NCBI RefSeq assembly: GCF_963422335.1
Contig: NZ_OY729424.1
Span: forward strand, 496,001-560,000
Direction of reading: 5' to 3'
DNA: 64,000 nt
DNA from: an uncultured Roseateles sp.
GTDB taxonomy: Bacteria; Pseudomonadota; Gammaproteobacteria; Burkholderiales; Burkholderiaceae_C
In this document: positions 6,843 to 16,930 of the stretch, piece after piece
Layout: each line of letters begins with the position of its first letter
Numbering within the stretch: position 1 is the stretch's first letter
Made by a program: the position numbers and the translations under genes
Notes under the pieces: generated by a model
Database searches by the model: none
What the model was told of the DNA's origin: nothing
The model's input: only the letters and a program-made list of their open reading frames with translations

Positions 6843-8192
6843 TCACGCCCCAAGCCTGCCCGCCGCCCCCCTCAACCCCTCCAGCACACTATCCGCCACC
6901 TGCGCCGGAAAATCCCCAGGCAGCTGCGCCCGCACCGCGCTCACCACCCGCGGCACCTCCGCGACCAGTTCATCGACGAGGAATTGAACTTGTCGGCCGT
7001 CCTCGGTCGTCACCCCGTGACGCGTACCGACCGCCAGCCAATGCCGGCGAAGAATTTCTCGCATCTTCCAGTGTGAATTCTTCGAGCGCACGGCCATCGC
7101 CATCCTGGCCTTGAACGGTGAAATCTGGGCGGGGCCTTCGCCCAGCACGGGGTAGGCGGACAGCACGTCGTACAGCGGGGTGAGCTGGTAGCGGCCACCC
7201 GGTCGGACGAACAGGCTGAAGTTCTTGGCATGCCCGTCCGTGGCGCTGAGCATCCAGAACACCAGCTGCGCCTTGAAGAAGGTGCGCCGGTCTTGCTCGC
7301 GTGTCATCGAGCCATCCAGCACATCGAGGATGCGGTCCATGCCGGGCCCGCCATCGGTCTCATATTTCGCCCGGGGTGGCACGCCGGTGGCTTGGCACAG
7401 GTCCTCCTGCGGCAGGCGGATGAGGCGACGATCGCCTGCGGGGCTTGTCCACCAGGCGCGGTCGAAGCGTTCGACCACCAAGGTCTTCATGTCTTCGAAC
7501 TGCATGGGCTCGCAGGCCGCCACGGGCAGGCCGAATTCCTTCAGGACCAGGGAGCACAGCCATTCGTTCTCGACCGAGTCGCGCATGTCGATCTTCATGC
7601 CGCCGATCAGCCCCAGCGGCAGCTTGAAGATGTGCGTCGTGGGCGAAGCGCCGCGCGGCAGGCACCAGCGGCCGTCGAGGCGCAGCAGTGCCGTCTTCTC
7701 CTGGGCTCCTGCGATGGAGATGCGGAAGTCGTCATCGTTGGCGACAAGGCCCAGGGTGCCGGGCGTCGTGGTGCCGCGCAGCGCCTCGGCGACTTGCGCA
7801 TCGCTCAGCGGTAAGGCCTGCAAGGGCGATGGGCCTGCGGACATCTGATCGCCCGGCAATATCTCCAGCGCCCCTGCGCAGTCGCGGCCGGTCTCAGCCA
7901 GCAGCTCGAATGCGTCGGTCGAACCCGTCTTGTACCGACGGGCCATGCGCTCGCGGATGTCCTCGCTGTCTGGCAGCAGGTTCTCGAAATAGGCTCGCAC
8001 CTTGCCGCCACGGTGGGCCGTGTTGCCCGGGGTGAAGGGCAGCGAGAGGGAAAGGGGGCGGCCTTGCTCGGATGCCGCCCAGGCCTGGTCGTATTGCAGC
8101 ATGTCAGGTGCGTTTGGAGCCAGGCTCCAGGTGCCCACGAAGGCCCCGTTCATCCAGAGCCCCAGCGAGCGGGCGTGTGAGCGGCGGCCCAT
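6843..8192 (-). CDS. hipA: HipA-family Ser/Thr kinase toxin
   Basis: 449 residues. HipA toxins phosphorylate aminoacyl-tRNA synthetases (glutamyl-tRNA synthetase for E. coli HipA) and induce dormancy. The N-terminal beta domain (residues 8-110) contains SLSLPFTPGNTAHRGGKVRAYFENLLPDSEDIRERMARRY. The regulatory loop SIAGAQEKTALL is at 159-170, with Ser159 matching E. coli Ser150. IFKLP (188-192) holds the ATP lysine, VVERFDR (239-245) is the hinge, TDGHAKN (318-324) holds catalytic Asp319 and YDVLSA (341-346) metal-binding Asp342. All key residues are present, so the kinase is predicted active. It lies 3 bp downstream of hipB on the same strand. Confidence 0.95.
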   Translation of the reverse strand: MGRRSHARSLGLWMNGAFVGTWSLAPNAPDMLQYDQAWAASEQGRPLSLSLPFTPGNTAHRGGKVRAYFENLLPDSEDIRERMARRYKTGSTDAFELLAETGRDCAGALEILPGDQMSAGPSPLQALPLSDAQVAEALRGTTTPGTLGLVANDDDFRISIAGAQEKTALLRLDGRWCLPRGASPTTHIFKLPLGLIGGMKIDMRDSVENEWLCSLVLKEFGLPVAACEPMQFEDMKTLVVERFDRAWWTSPAGDRRLIRLPQEDLCQATGVPPRAKYETDGGPGMDRILDVLDGSMTREQDRRTFFKAQLVFWMLSATDGHAKNFSLFVRPGGRYQLTPLYDVLSAYPVLGEGPAQISPFKARMAMAVRSKNSHWKMREILRRHWLAVGTRHGVTTEDGRQVQFLVDELVAEVPRVVSAVRAQLPGDFPAQVADSVLEGLRGAAGRLGA

Positions 8193-8195
8193 GGG

Positions 8196-8468
8196 TCACC
8201 AGTTCGGCTTGTGGGATTCTGGCTCGGTCGGCAGCAGCTTGGGGCTGGGGGCTGGCTGGCTCAGCACAAGCTCCACGCCCAGGATGCCGAGCAGTTTCAG
8301 GAGCCGTGCCGCCCCTACCTTCTCGGCGTTGCGCTCAAGCGCCGAATAGGTCTGCTGGGTCACCCCGAGGCGCACCGCGATCTCGCTTTGCGTCAGGCCG
8401 GCCTCCTTGCGAAACGCCTGCAGCAAGGTTGGCAACTGATCGGCGGTGCGTACGGTGAATTCACTCAT
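8196..8468 (-). CDS. hipB: HipB-family antitoxin/repressor
   Basis: 90 residues starting MSEFTVRTADQLPTLLQAF; a longer start 24 bases upstream would overlap the operator region. Residues about 10-68 hold an XRE helix-turn-helix (LLQAFRKEAGLTQSEIAVRLGVTQQTYSALERN). The C-terminal tail (LSQPAPSPKLLPTEPESHKPNW) ends in Trp, as E. coli HipB does. HipB binds operators upstream of hipBA and neutralises HipA. Three inverted repeats lie directly upstream. Confidence 0.93.
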   Translation of the reverse strand: MSEFTVRTADQLPTLLQAFRKEAGLTQSEIAVRLGVTQQTYSALERNAEKVGAARLLKLLGILGVELVLSQPAPSPKLLPTEPESHKPNW

Positions 8469-8480
8469 GCAAGTGATGCG

Positions 8481-8579
8481 CTGTATTTTCAATTTACAGA
8501 TTGTAATGCGTTAATTTATTTTACGCATCATGAGCTGTATTTCAATTAAACAGCTTTTGATATGTATTCAAAGAATACA
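8481..8579 (-). promoter_or_regulatory. hipBA operator array
   Basis: Three CTGTAT-type dyads occur in an A/T-rich stretch that contrasts with the high-GC surroundings: CTGTATTTTCAATTTACAG (8481-8499), CTGTATTTCAATTAAACAG (8535-8553) and TGTATTC-AAA-GAATACA (8563-8579). Their spacing fits cooperative HipB binding and looped repression of the leftward promoter. Confidence 0.7.
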
Positions 8580-8638
8580 GCATACAAACCGTTTACAGCA
8601 GCGTCGCGCCGATCGACCGATCGCCGAAGGCGCTTACG

Positions 8639-9367
8639 TCACCCAGCCACTGCCACCGATGCCGCCGCAGCGCGGCGCCTGGCGCCGATCACCAGCAAGC
8701 CCATGCCCAGCAAGGCATAGCTGCCAGGCTCAGGCACGGCGCTGGGCACGTTCGTCGGCCCGAAGGTATACCACCAGCCCGAGACCGAGGTGGAGCTGCT
8801 GTTGGTCACGTCCATCATGGCCAGCTTGTCGTAGAAATGGGCGTCGCTGTGCATGAAGATCAGGGCCGAGGCGTTGCCGGGGCTCAGCTGCTCCAGCGAG
8901 TTGCCCGGGAAGTACAGGTCGCCCGGTTTGTAGAACTGCACATTGAAGCCCGGGCTGCTGGCCCAGGCTCCGTACTGGTAGGCGCTGTTCGGGGCAATGT
9001 CGCCGCCCAGGTCGGAGCGCCAGTTGAGGTCTATGGCCGAGGGCTTGGTGCTGAAGCCGCCGATGCGCAGCTGGCCCACGCCGGCCAGGGACGCGGGTGA
9101 GTTGAAGACCTGCCAGTAGAAGTCCAGCGTGCCATCGGTGCGCCGCACCACCGACGAAGCCACCTGGCCGGTGGCGATGGGCAGGTTCTGATAGGGCTTG
9201 TAGGTGAAGCTCGTCATCATGCTGTCCAGCAGCACACCACCCGCCAGCGCCGGATTGTTCAGCGCCGAGACGCCCGGCAGAAAGACGCTGTGATCGGGCG
9301 TCAGCGTGACCGCCTGGGCAGCAGTGAAGGCCAGCGCCAGGGCGGCACTCAGGATTGTTGTTTTCAT
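8639..9367 (-). CDS. PEP-CTERM sorted secreted protein
   Basis: 242 residues starting MKTTILSAALALAFTAAQA, a Sec signal peptide with cleavage expected after AQA. The body is a secreted beta-rich domain of unknown function (SALNNPALAGG..., LDFYWQVFNSPASLAGVGQL). The C-terminus has VPEPGSYALLGMGLLVIGARRR: the VPEP motif, a transmembrane helix and an Arg cluster. That is the PEP-CTERM signal processed by exosortase EpsH/XrtA during export of exopolysaccharide-associated proteins. No exosortase is in the window. It is divergent from the isocitrate dehydrogenase gene. Confidence 0.9.
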   Translation of the reverse strand: MKTTILSAALALAFTAAQAVTLTPDHSVFLPGVSALNNPALAGGVLLDSMMTSFTYKPYQNLPIATGQVASSVVRRTDGTLDFYWQVFNSPASLAGVGQLRIGGFSTKPSAIDLNWRSDLGGDIAPNSAYQYGAWASSPGFNVQFYKPGDLYFPGNSLEQLSPGNASALIFMHSDAHFYDKLAMMDVTNSSSTSVSGWWYTFGPTNVPSAVPEPGSYALLGMGLLVIGARRRAAAASVAVAG

Positions 9368-9541
9368 GGGGGTTCCGGTGGTTGGACCCCCAGCATGGGC
9401 AGGCCGGGTATCAGCGCGGCTTCCATTCGGCACCGGGCCGGTATCGTTTGTTTCAATCGCGTCTTGGGGCCAGACCTGAAGCTCTGGAGTACCCTGCGTA
9501 TCTGCAGTCGCCGCCCATCAACCCGCCACACCACGCACACC

Positions 9542-10573
9542 ATGACCACCCGCATTCCCGCCACACTCATCCCCGGGGACGGCATAGGCCCCGAGATCGT
9601 TGACGCCACGCTGGCCGCGCTCGATGCGCTGAACGCCCCGTTTGAGTGGGACCGCCAGATCGCCGGCCTCGGCGGCGTGCAGGCCCATGGCGACCCGCTG
9701 CCGCAGGCCACGCTGGACAGCATCCGCCGCACCCGGCTGGCGCTGAAGGGGCCGCTGGAGACGCCTTCGGGCGGGGGCTATCGCTCGTCGAACGTGCGGC
9801 TTCGCGAGGAATTCCAGCTCTACGCCAATGTGCGGCCGGCCCGCACCATCATCCCGGGCGGCCGCTTCGACAATATCGATCTGCTGGTGGTGCGCGAAAA
9901 CCTCGAAGGGCTGTACATCGGCCACGAGCACTATGTGCCCATCGATGGCGACCCCCATGCGGTGGCCATGGCCACCGGCGTCAACACCCGCCAGGGCAGC
10001 CGCCGCCTGCTGGAGTACGCCTTCGAGCTGGCGATTGCCACCGGCCGCAAGAAGGTGACCATCGTCCACAAGGCCAACATCATGAAGGCGCTGACCGGCC
10101 TGTTCCTGGAGACCGGCGAGGAGCTGTGGGCGCGCAAGTACAAGGACCGCATCGCGCTGGACACCGTCATCATCGACGCCTGCGCAATGAAGCTCGTGCT
10201 CAACCCCTGGCAGTTCGACGTGCTGGTGACGACCAATCTGTTCGGCGACATCCTGTCCGACCTGGTGGCCGGCCTGGTCGGCGGCCTGGGCATGGCGCCG
10301 GGCGCGAACATCGGCGCGGACGCCGCGATCTTCGAGGCCGTGCACGGCTCCGCCCCCGACATCGCCGGCTTGGGGCAAGCCAACCCGACCGCTCTGCTGC
10401 TGGCCGCGGCGATGATGCTGGACCACTGCAAGCTGACCGACGAAGCGACGCGGCTGCGCCAGGCCATAGACGCGACGCTGAACATCGACAAGGTGCGCAC
10501 CGGCGACCTGGGCGGCAGCGCCAGCACGGCCGCCTACGCGCAGGCGCTGGTGAGCCGTATCAAGAACGGCTGA
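9542..10573 (+). CDS. NAD-type isocitrate dehydrogenase
   Basis: 343 residues starting MTTRIPATLIPGDGIGPEI. Member of the isocitrate/isopropylmalate dehydrogenase family. GGGYRSSNVRLREEFQLYANVRPAR holds the isocitrate-binding serine and arginines, VTIVHKANIMK the catalytic lysine region, NLFGDILSDLVAG the metal-binding aspartates and VHGSAPDIAG the NAD loop. Length and the SxNVxLR motif favour isocitrate over 3-isopropylmalate as substrate, and the short form favours NAD. Oxidative decarboxylation gives 2-oxoglutarate. A homoisocitrate- or tartrate-type activity cannot be fully excluded. It stands alone, with the convergent kinase gene 3 bp after its stop. Confidence 0.85.
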   Translation: MTTRIPATLIPGDGIGPEIVDATLAALDALNAPFEWDRQIAGLGGVQAHGDPLPQATLDSIRRTRLALKGPLETPSGGGYRSSNVRLREEFQLYANVRPARTIIPGGRFDNIDLLVVRENLEGLYIGHEHYVPIDGDPHAVAMATGVNTRQGSRRLLEYAFELAIATGRKKVTIVHKANIMKALTGLFLETGEELWARKYKDRIALDTVIIDACAMKLVLNPWQFDVLVTTNLFGDILSDLVAGLVGGLGMAPGANIGADAAIFEAVHGSAPDIAGLGQANPTALLLAAAMMLDHCKLTDEATRLRQAIDATLNIDKVRTGDLGGSASTAAYAQALVSRIKNG

Positions 10574-10576
10574 GGC

Positions 10577-11755
10577 TCAGAAGCTCAGCACGAAAGCCGC
10601 CCCGCCCTCCAGCGGCCGCACATGGCGCACGCGGCCGCCCATGCCGTGGACGAGCTGGCGCACCACCGTCAGGCCTATGCCCTGGCCGCCCTCGCGGGCG
10701 CTGAAGAAAGGCAGGAAGATCTTGCGCTCCAGGCCGGCGGGCACGCCGGGGCCGTTGTCGCGCACGCTGATCTGCAGGCGGCCGCCCCGGCCCTGGCGGG
10801 CCTGCACCCACAGCCGCGGCGCGGCCTGCCCCAGGGTGGCCTGCTCGGCGTTGTTGAGCAGGGCCAGCAGCGCCTGCTCCAGCTGGCCGGCATCGGCCTG
10901 CAGGCGCAGGCTGGGCGAGGCCAGCTCGAAGCTCGCCTCGCCGCCGCGCGCGGCCCAGGCCGGGGCCACGGCCTGCTGCAGCCGCTGGAAGAACTCGCGC
11001 AGATCGACCGGTGCCATCTCCGGCGCCGGCCACTGGCTGACGCGGCGGTAGGTGCGCACAAAGCTGGACAGGCCCTCGGCCCTGTGCTCGATGGCATCGA
11101 GCGCGATGCGCAGCTCGGCCTCGCCGCCGGGCTCGTCGAGCAGCATCAGCGCCGTCTGGCTGAGGCTTTTGATCGGCGTCAGCGAGTTCATGATCTCGTG
11201 CGTCAGCACCTGCACCAGCTGCTGCCAGGCCTGCAGCGATTCGGACTCCAGCTCGTTCTCCAGCGGCACCAGCACCAGCAGGGCCTGGGCCTGGCCGTCA
11301 AGCGACAGCGCCTGGCGCTGCAGCTGCCAGCGCTCGCTGCCGCGCTCGGTGTCGAGCACCACCGGGCCGCTGTGGCTGGCGCCGCGCAGCAGCTGCAGCA
11401 GGGCCTCGATATCTCGCACGCCGCCGGGGGCGGCCAGGCGGCGGGCGCGGCTGCTCAACGCCAGCAGGCCATCGTCGACCTGGGCCCAGGCGGCCACAGG
11501 CAGATGCTCCAGCTGGGCTTGCAACACGGCCAGTCGATGCAGGTCAGGCAGGGGGGCGGGCTCGGGCACTGCGGGCGCCGCGGCGCGGGCGCGCGAGGCC
11601 CTCCAGGCCAGCGGCCCGCACAGCACCAGGCCCAGCAGGGCCAGCAGCACGGCACCCACCCAGGCGCGGGGCGCATCGGATGCGGTCCAGGCCAGCGCCC
11701 CGGCCGCGGCCCACAGCAGCGCGGCGGCAAGCAGGCGCAGCAGCTCAAGCACCAT
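10577..11755 (-). CDS. Sensor histidine kinase (NtrY-like) of an efflux two-component system
   Basis: 392 residues. Two N-terminal membrane helices (about 2-25 and 33-55) with almost no periplasmic loop suggest intramembrane sensing. A linker with PAS-like character follows, then the H box LTHEIMNSLTPIKSL, the N box ALLALLNNAEQA, the G1 box VRDNGPGVP and the G2 box GQGIGLTVV. It is encoded 2 bp downstream of its response regulator on the same strand and divergent from the ABC efflux operon, so it probably senses envelope or antimicrobial stress and drives that operon. The signal is unknown. Confidence 0.88.
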   Translation of the reverse strand: MVLELLRLLAAALLWAAAGALAWTASDAPRAWVGAVLLALLGLVLCGPLAWRASRARAAAPAVPEPAPLPDLHRLAVLQAQLEHLPVAAWAQVDDGLLALSSRARRLAAPGGVRDIEALLQLLRGASHSGPVVLDTERGSERWQLQRQALSLDGQAQALLVLVPLENELESESLQAWQQLVQVLTHEIMNSLTPIKSLSQTALMLLDEPGGEAELRIALDAIEHRAEGLSSFVRTYRRVSQWPAPEMAPVDLREFFQRLQQAVAPAWAARGGEASFELASPSLRLQADAGQLEQALLALLNNAEQATLGQAAPRLWVQARQGRGGRLQISVRDNGPGVPAGLERKIFLPFFSAREGGQGIGLTVVRQLVHGMGGRVRHVRPLEGGAAFVLSF

Positions 11756-11757
11756 GG

Positions 11758-12333
11758 TCAGAGCCCATGCTTGTCCAGCCGCCGGTACAGCGCCGCCCGA
11801 GACAGCCCCAGCAGCCGCGCCGCCGCGCTGAGATTGCCCTGGGCCTGGCCAATAGCCGCCAGCACGGCGGCCCGCTCCTGGGCGGCCAGCGAGCGCAGCG
11901 GCTCGGCGGCGGCCGGGGCAGGCTCGCCGGCCATCGCCGGCAGCGCGCGCTGCAGTGCCTCGCGGCAGGTGGCGATCAGGCGCACGTTGTCCCAGGGCTT
12001 GGTGATGAAGTCGAAGGCGCCGCGCTTGAGCGCCTGCACGGCCAGATCGATGTCGGCATAGGCCGTCATCACGACGACGACCGGCGGCTGCGGCCGCGCC
12101 TGCACCTCGGCGAGCAGGCGCAGGCCCTGCTCGCCATCGGTGCGGCCGGGGCCGAAGTTCAGGTCCAGCAGCAGCAGGGCCGGCTGCAGGCGGTCAAGCG
12201 CCGCCATCAGCTCGGCCGGGCGGCGCAAACAGGTCAGCGGCGCCACGCGGCGTTGCAGCAGCAGCTGCGCGGCCAGGCCCACATCGGGGTCGTCGTCGAG
12301 CAGGAGAAGGGTGGTTTCTGTCACGGTGCGCAT
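11758..12333 (-). CDS. Response regulator, REC plus Fis-type HTH without AAA+ domain
   Basis: 191 residues starting MRTVTETTLLLLDDDPDVG. The receiver domain spans about 5-120 with the acidic pair DDD, phospho-acceptor in LLLLDLNFG and the KPWDN lysine. The C-terminus, AAIGQAQGNLSAAARLLGLSRAALYRRLDKHGL, is a Fis-type helix-turn-helix. The sigma-54 AAA+ domain found between these parts in NtrC-type regulators is absent, so it resembles RegA/ActR/PrrA rather than a sigma-54 activator. Upstream in-frame extension is low-complexity Ala/Pro/Arg sequence over the divergent promoter and was rejected. It probably regulates the adjacent HlyD/ABC operon. Confidence 0.88.
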   Translation of the reverse strand: MRTVTETTLLLLDDDPDVGLAAQLLLQRRVAPLTCLRRPAELMAALDRLQPALLLLDLNFGPGRTDGEQGLRLLAEVQARPQPPVVVVMTAYADIDLAVQALKRGAFDFITKPWDNVRLIATCREALQRALPAMAGEPAPAAAEPLRSLAAQERAAVLAAIGQAQGNLSAAARLLGLSRAALYRRLDKHGL

Positions 12334-12476
12334 CTTCGCAGGCCTGCGCGCCCGCGCGCCAGCCCGGTGTCCGGAAGCGGACAGGGGGCTTGGCCAGCGC
12401 CCGCCCAAGCCCGAAGCTGCGAAGCGTGACGACGCCCACCCACCCCAAGCTCCACGCCCTGCCCAGCGGCGCCGCG

Positions 12477-13693
12477 ATGGACCGCCCGCTGCCGCCGCCG
12501 CCACGCTGGCGGCGCTGGCTGCGGCGCTGGCCCCTGCACCTGCTGGCGCTGCTGGTGCTGGCCGGCCTGCTGCTGGCCTGGCAGCGCGTGCCGCAGCTGC
12601 AGAAGCTGGCCTCAAGCGCCCAGCTGGCACCGGTGCGCGAGGGCGAGTTTCGCGACGAGCTGCCGCTGCGCGCGCGCGTGGAGCCCCTGCACTCGGTGCA
12701 GCTCGACGCCGCCGAGGCCGGCCGGGTCGAGGCGGTGCTGGCCCACGACGGCCAGTGGGTCGCGGCCGGCGCGCCGTTGTACCGGCTGCACAGCCCCGAG
12801 CAGGAGCAGCTGCTGATGCAGCGCTCGTCCGAGGTGGCGCAGCAGATGGCCAATGTGTCGGTGCAGCGCAGCGCCCAGGCGGCCAGCCTGGCGCAGAACC
12901 GGCGCGAGCTGGCCCAGCTGCAGGCGGCACAACAGCAGGCCGAGGCCGAGCTGGAGCGCCAGGCCCAGCTGGCGGCGGCCGGCTTTGTGTCGCTGGCCGT
13001 GCTGGAGCAGGCCCAGCGCCAGCAGCGCCTGGCCGCGCAGCTGCTGCAGCAGGCCCGTGCCGATCAGCGCCTGGAGGCCGAGACCCGCGAGCAATCGCTG
13101 GCCGAGATGGGCCGCGCCGTGCAGGGCCTGCAGCGCGGCCTGCAGCTGCTGGAGCGCTCGCGCGAGCGCCTGCAGCAGCGCGCGCCGATTGCCGGCCAGC
13201 TCAGCGGCTTCGAGCTGCAGGTCGGCGCCAGCGTGCGCCCCGGCGACCGGCTGGGCCGCATCGACGACCCGAACGGCGGCACCCAGCTGGTGGCCGAGGT
13301 CGATGAGTACTATCTGCCGCGCCTGCAACCAGGCCTGGTGGCCAGCAGCGCCAGCGGCATGCTCAGCCTGGCCCAGACCCTGCCCCAGGTGCAGGGCGGC
13401 AAGGTGCGGGTGCTGCTGCGCTGGCCCGAGTCGAAGGCCCCAGCCGATCTGCATCCCGGCCAGGCGGTCGAGCTGCGCCTTCAGCTCAGCCAGCCGACAC
13501 CTGCCCTGCTGCTGCCCGAGGGCCCCGGCGTGCAGACCCAGCTCTATGTGCGCAGCGGCGCAGAGCTGCGCCGCCGCAACGTGCAGTTGGGCCGGCGCGC
13601 GGCCGGCCAGGTCGAGGTGCTGTCCGGCCTGCGGGCCGGCGAGCAGGTCTTGATTTCCCAACCCCCATCAGAAGCCGAAAGGCTCGCCCTCCC

Positions 13694-13697
<4 letters not shown>
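12477..13697 (+). CDS. HlyD/MacA-type periplasmic adaptor of an ABC efflux system
   Basis: 406 residues starting MDRPLPPPPRWRRWLRRW, an Arg-rich cytoplasmic start, then one membrane helix (PLHLLALLVLAGLLLAW). After it come a split lipoyl/barrel-sandwich domain (VEPLHSVQLDAAEAGRVEAV and IAGQLSGFELQVGASVRPGDRL) and a long coiled-coil hairpin (about 125-245; repeated Gln/Glu/Leu/Ala). Beta-barrel and membrane-proximal domains end at VEVLSGLRAGEQVLISQPP. It would link the ABC permease to an outer-membrane channel. The stop overlaps the ATPase start (ATGA). Confidence 0.9.
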
Positions 13698-14376
<679 letters not shown>

Positions 14377-14380
<4 letters not shown>

Positions 14381-16833
14381 AAGCGCTGCTGTTCGACGCC
14401 TTGCGCAGCCTGCGCGCCCGCAGCGGCGCCACCGCGGTGGCCGTGGGCGGGCTGATGCTGGCCCAGACCGTCTGCCTGCTGGTAGGCCTGCTGGCGTTGG
14501 CGCTGGCGGCCACCGACCCCGGCATTCCCGAGCCCGAGCGGGTGGTGATGCTGGACTTCCGAGGCAATCCGCCGGGCCAGCCCAGCCCCTGGTTCACTGC
14601 CTCGCCGGTGGCGTTCGGGCCCATGCTGAAGGAACGCCTGGTGCCGCTGGACCTGATCAACCGCAGCAGCGAGGAGGCGCTGACCGTGCAGATGCAGGGC
14701 AGCCTGCAGCTGGTGCGTGTGCTGGCCGCCGACCCCGAGCTGGTGCCGCTGATGGGGCTGAAGGCCCTGCATGGCGATCTGATGGCGGCGCTGCAGCAGC
14801 GCGACGGCATCGCCATCACGCCCGAGCTGGTGCGCAAGCTCTGGGGCGATCTGCCGCCGGCCCAGGCCCTGGGCCGCAGCTTCGACTCGCGCGGCAAGGT
14901 CTACACCGTGGCCGCCATCATCCCCAAGGCCGATCCGCGCAACCCGCTGGGCCGGCAGGACGCGATGGTCAGCTATGCCCGGGTCGGCGTCGATCTGGTC
15001 GGCAATATCGCCAACGAGGAGGACCTGCGGGCCATCTACCGCATCAACGGCCGCGTCTATGCCCGGCTGCGGCCCGGCATCGGCGTCGAGCAGGTCGGCG
15101 GCTGGATGCGCGAGGCCTTTATGGCCAGTCCGCTCTTTGCCCAGCTGCCGGCCGAATGGAAGGCCGACGCAAAGGGTCCGCGCGAGGCGGCCTACTTCCG
15201 CGGCGTGGCGCTGACCGCGCTGCCCTTCGAGGGCGAGGACAACCAGCTGCGCTGGCAGCTGCTGGGCGCCCTCGGTGCGGCCAGCCTGCTGCTGCTGCTG
15301 CTGGCGGCCTTCAACACCATGAATCTGCAGACCGCCGGCCTGCTGCAGCGCCAGCGCGAAACCGCGCTGCGCCGCAGCCTCGGCGCCAACAGCGCCCAGC
15401 TGCTGCGGCTGTGGGGGCTGGAGACCCTGCTGCCCCTGCTGGCCAGCGCCGGCGGCGCGCTGCTGCTGGCCTGGCTGGCGGCGCCGGCGATGGGTAACTG
15501 GGTCGGGCTGTCGCCAGCCCACCCGCTGGCCGATCCGCTGCCACCGGAAGCCCTCTTGGGCCTGGCCGCCTGCGTGGGCCTGCTGCTGCCGCTGACCCTG
15601 GCCCTGCCGGCCTGGATGGCCCTGCGCCGCCCGCCGGCCCCGGCCCTGCAGGGCCGCACGGCCAGCGAAGGCCCCTGGGGCCGGCGCGTGCGCCAGGGCC
15701 TGCTGACCCTGCAACTGGGCGGCGCCCTGCTGCTGCTGTCCATGACCGGCGTGCTGGCCCTGCAGCACCAGCACCTGCTGCACGCCGACCGCGGCTTTGC
15801 CACGCACAACCGCCTGGTGCTCAGCGCCATGGTGGAGCCCGGCTTCATCCCCAAGCTGGACGCCTTCGTGGCGGCGGTGCGCCAGCATCCGGCCATCCAG
15901 CACTGGGGCTTCAGCAGCGCACGCCCGGCGCGCGATACCGACGGCCAGACCGAGCTGCATGTCCGCGACGGCGCGCAGCCGGGCGCCGATCAGCACAAGC
16001 AGCTGCTGCGCATGACCACGGTCTCGCCGGGATACTTCGAGACCTATGGCATGAAGCTGCTGGCCGGCAGCCTGCAGACCGGCAGCGGCGAGGGGCGCCT
16101 GGTGCTCGATGCCAAGGCCGCGGTGGCACTGGGCTTTGCAAAGCCGCAGGACGCCGTCGGTGCGCTGCTGCGCGGCGGCGGCGGCTGGATGCAGGAGGGC
16201 AAGGACCTGCGACGCGTGGTCGCGGTGATAGGCGATGTGAAGCAGGAATCGGCGCGCGCGCCGGCCAAACCACAGGGCTTTCTGCTCAGCGACGAGCCGC
16301 AATGGGACCTGACCGTGCACGGCCCCGACGTGCCGGCGATGCGCCTGGCGCTGGAGCAGATCTGGAAGACCCATGGCCCGCCGCTGCTGACCGTCATCGC
16401 CACGGCCGACGAGCAGCGCGCCGAGGCCTATCAGCAGGAGGCGCAGCTGACCTGGATGCTGGCCGTCGTGTCGCTACTGGCCGTGGGCGTGGCCATGCTG
16501 GGCGCCTACGCGCTGGTGGCCGACACGCTGCGCCGCCGCCGCACCGAGCTGGTCCTGCACCGCCTGCATGGCGCCGGGCCCCGGGCCATCGCCGCCCAGG
16601 TGGCGGCCGAGTTCGCCGCGCCGCTGGGCTGGGCTGCGGCCATCGGCCTGCCGCTGGCGGCCTGGCTGGGCCATCGCTATCTGAGCGACTTCATCGACCG
16701 CATCGATCTGGCCACCGGCCTGGCCCTGCCGCTGGCCGCGGCCAGCGCGGCGACGCTGGCCGTCACGGCCGTGGCCGCGCTGCGCCATGTGCGCCAGGCG
16801 CTGGCACTGAGGCCTGTCGAGGCGCTGCAGTGA
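14377..16833 (+). CDS. FtsX/MacB-type ABC permease
   Basis: 818 residues with two FtsX-like halves. An N-terminal helix (TAVAVGGLMLAQTVCLLVGLLAL) is followed by a large periplasmic MacB_PCD domain, a membrane bundle around 300-440, a second periplasmic domain (residues about 475-690) and a C-terminal bundle (MLAVVSLLAVGVAMLGAYAL, then LRRRRTELVLHRLHGAG and the final helix). The RETALRRSLGANSAQLLRLWGLE and RTELVLHRLHGAGPRAI segments are the conserved coupling regions of FtsX permeases. The duplicated layout resembles peptide/antibiotic exporters; the substrate is unknown. An outer-membrane TolC partner is not encoded here. Confidence 0.9.
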
Positions 16834-16884
16834 GCGGCTGACATCGGTGCCTCCGGGTTTGCCCGGGTTCGAAGCGCCAAGCAG

Positions 16885-16912
16885 ATTTGTATGATGACCC
16901 GATGAATTCAGC
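16885..16912 (+). promoter_or_regulatory. Candidate GntR operator upstream of the threonate operon
   Basis: TGTATGATGACCCGATGAA lies about 20 bases before the GntR gene. The word GTATGATGA reappears in reverse complement (TCATCATAC) at 25293-25301, in the gap before apnO. A shared operator for an FCD-type GntR protein is a reasonable reading. Confidence 0.45.
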
Positions 16913-16930
16913 TTTCCGGGTCACTTTGTC

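Noticed and set aside
9290..9541. N-terminal extension of isocitrate dehydrogenase
   Set aside because: It overlaps the divergent PEP-CTERM gene and the family begins at MTTRIPATLIPGDG.
11758..12930. Longer response regulator beginning upstream of 12333
   Set aside because: The extension is low-complexity Ala/Pro/Arg sequence across the divergent promoter and lacks a domain.
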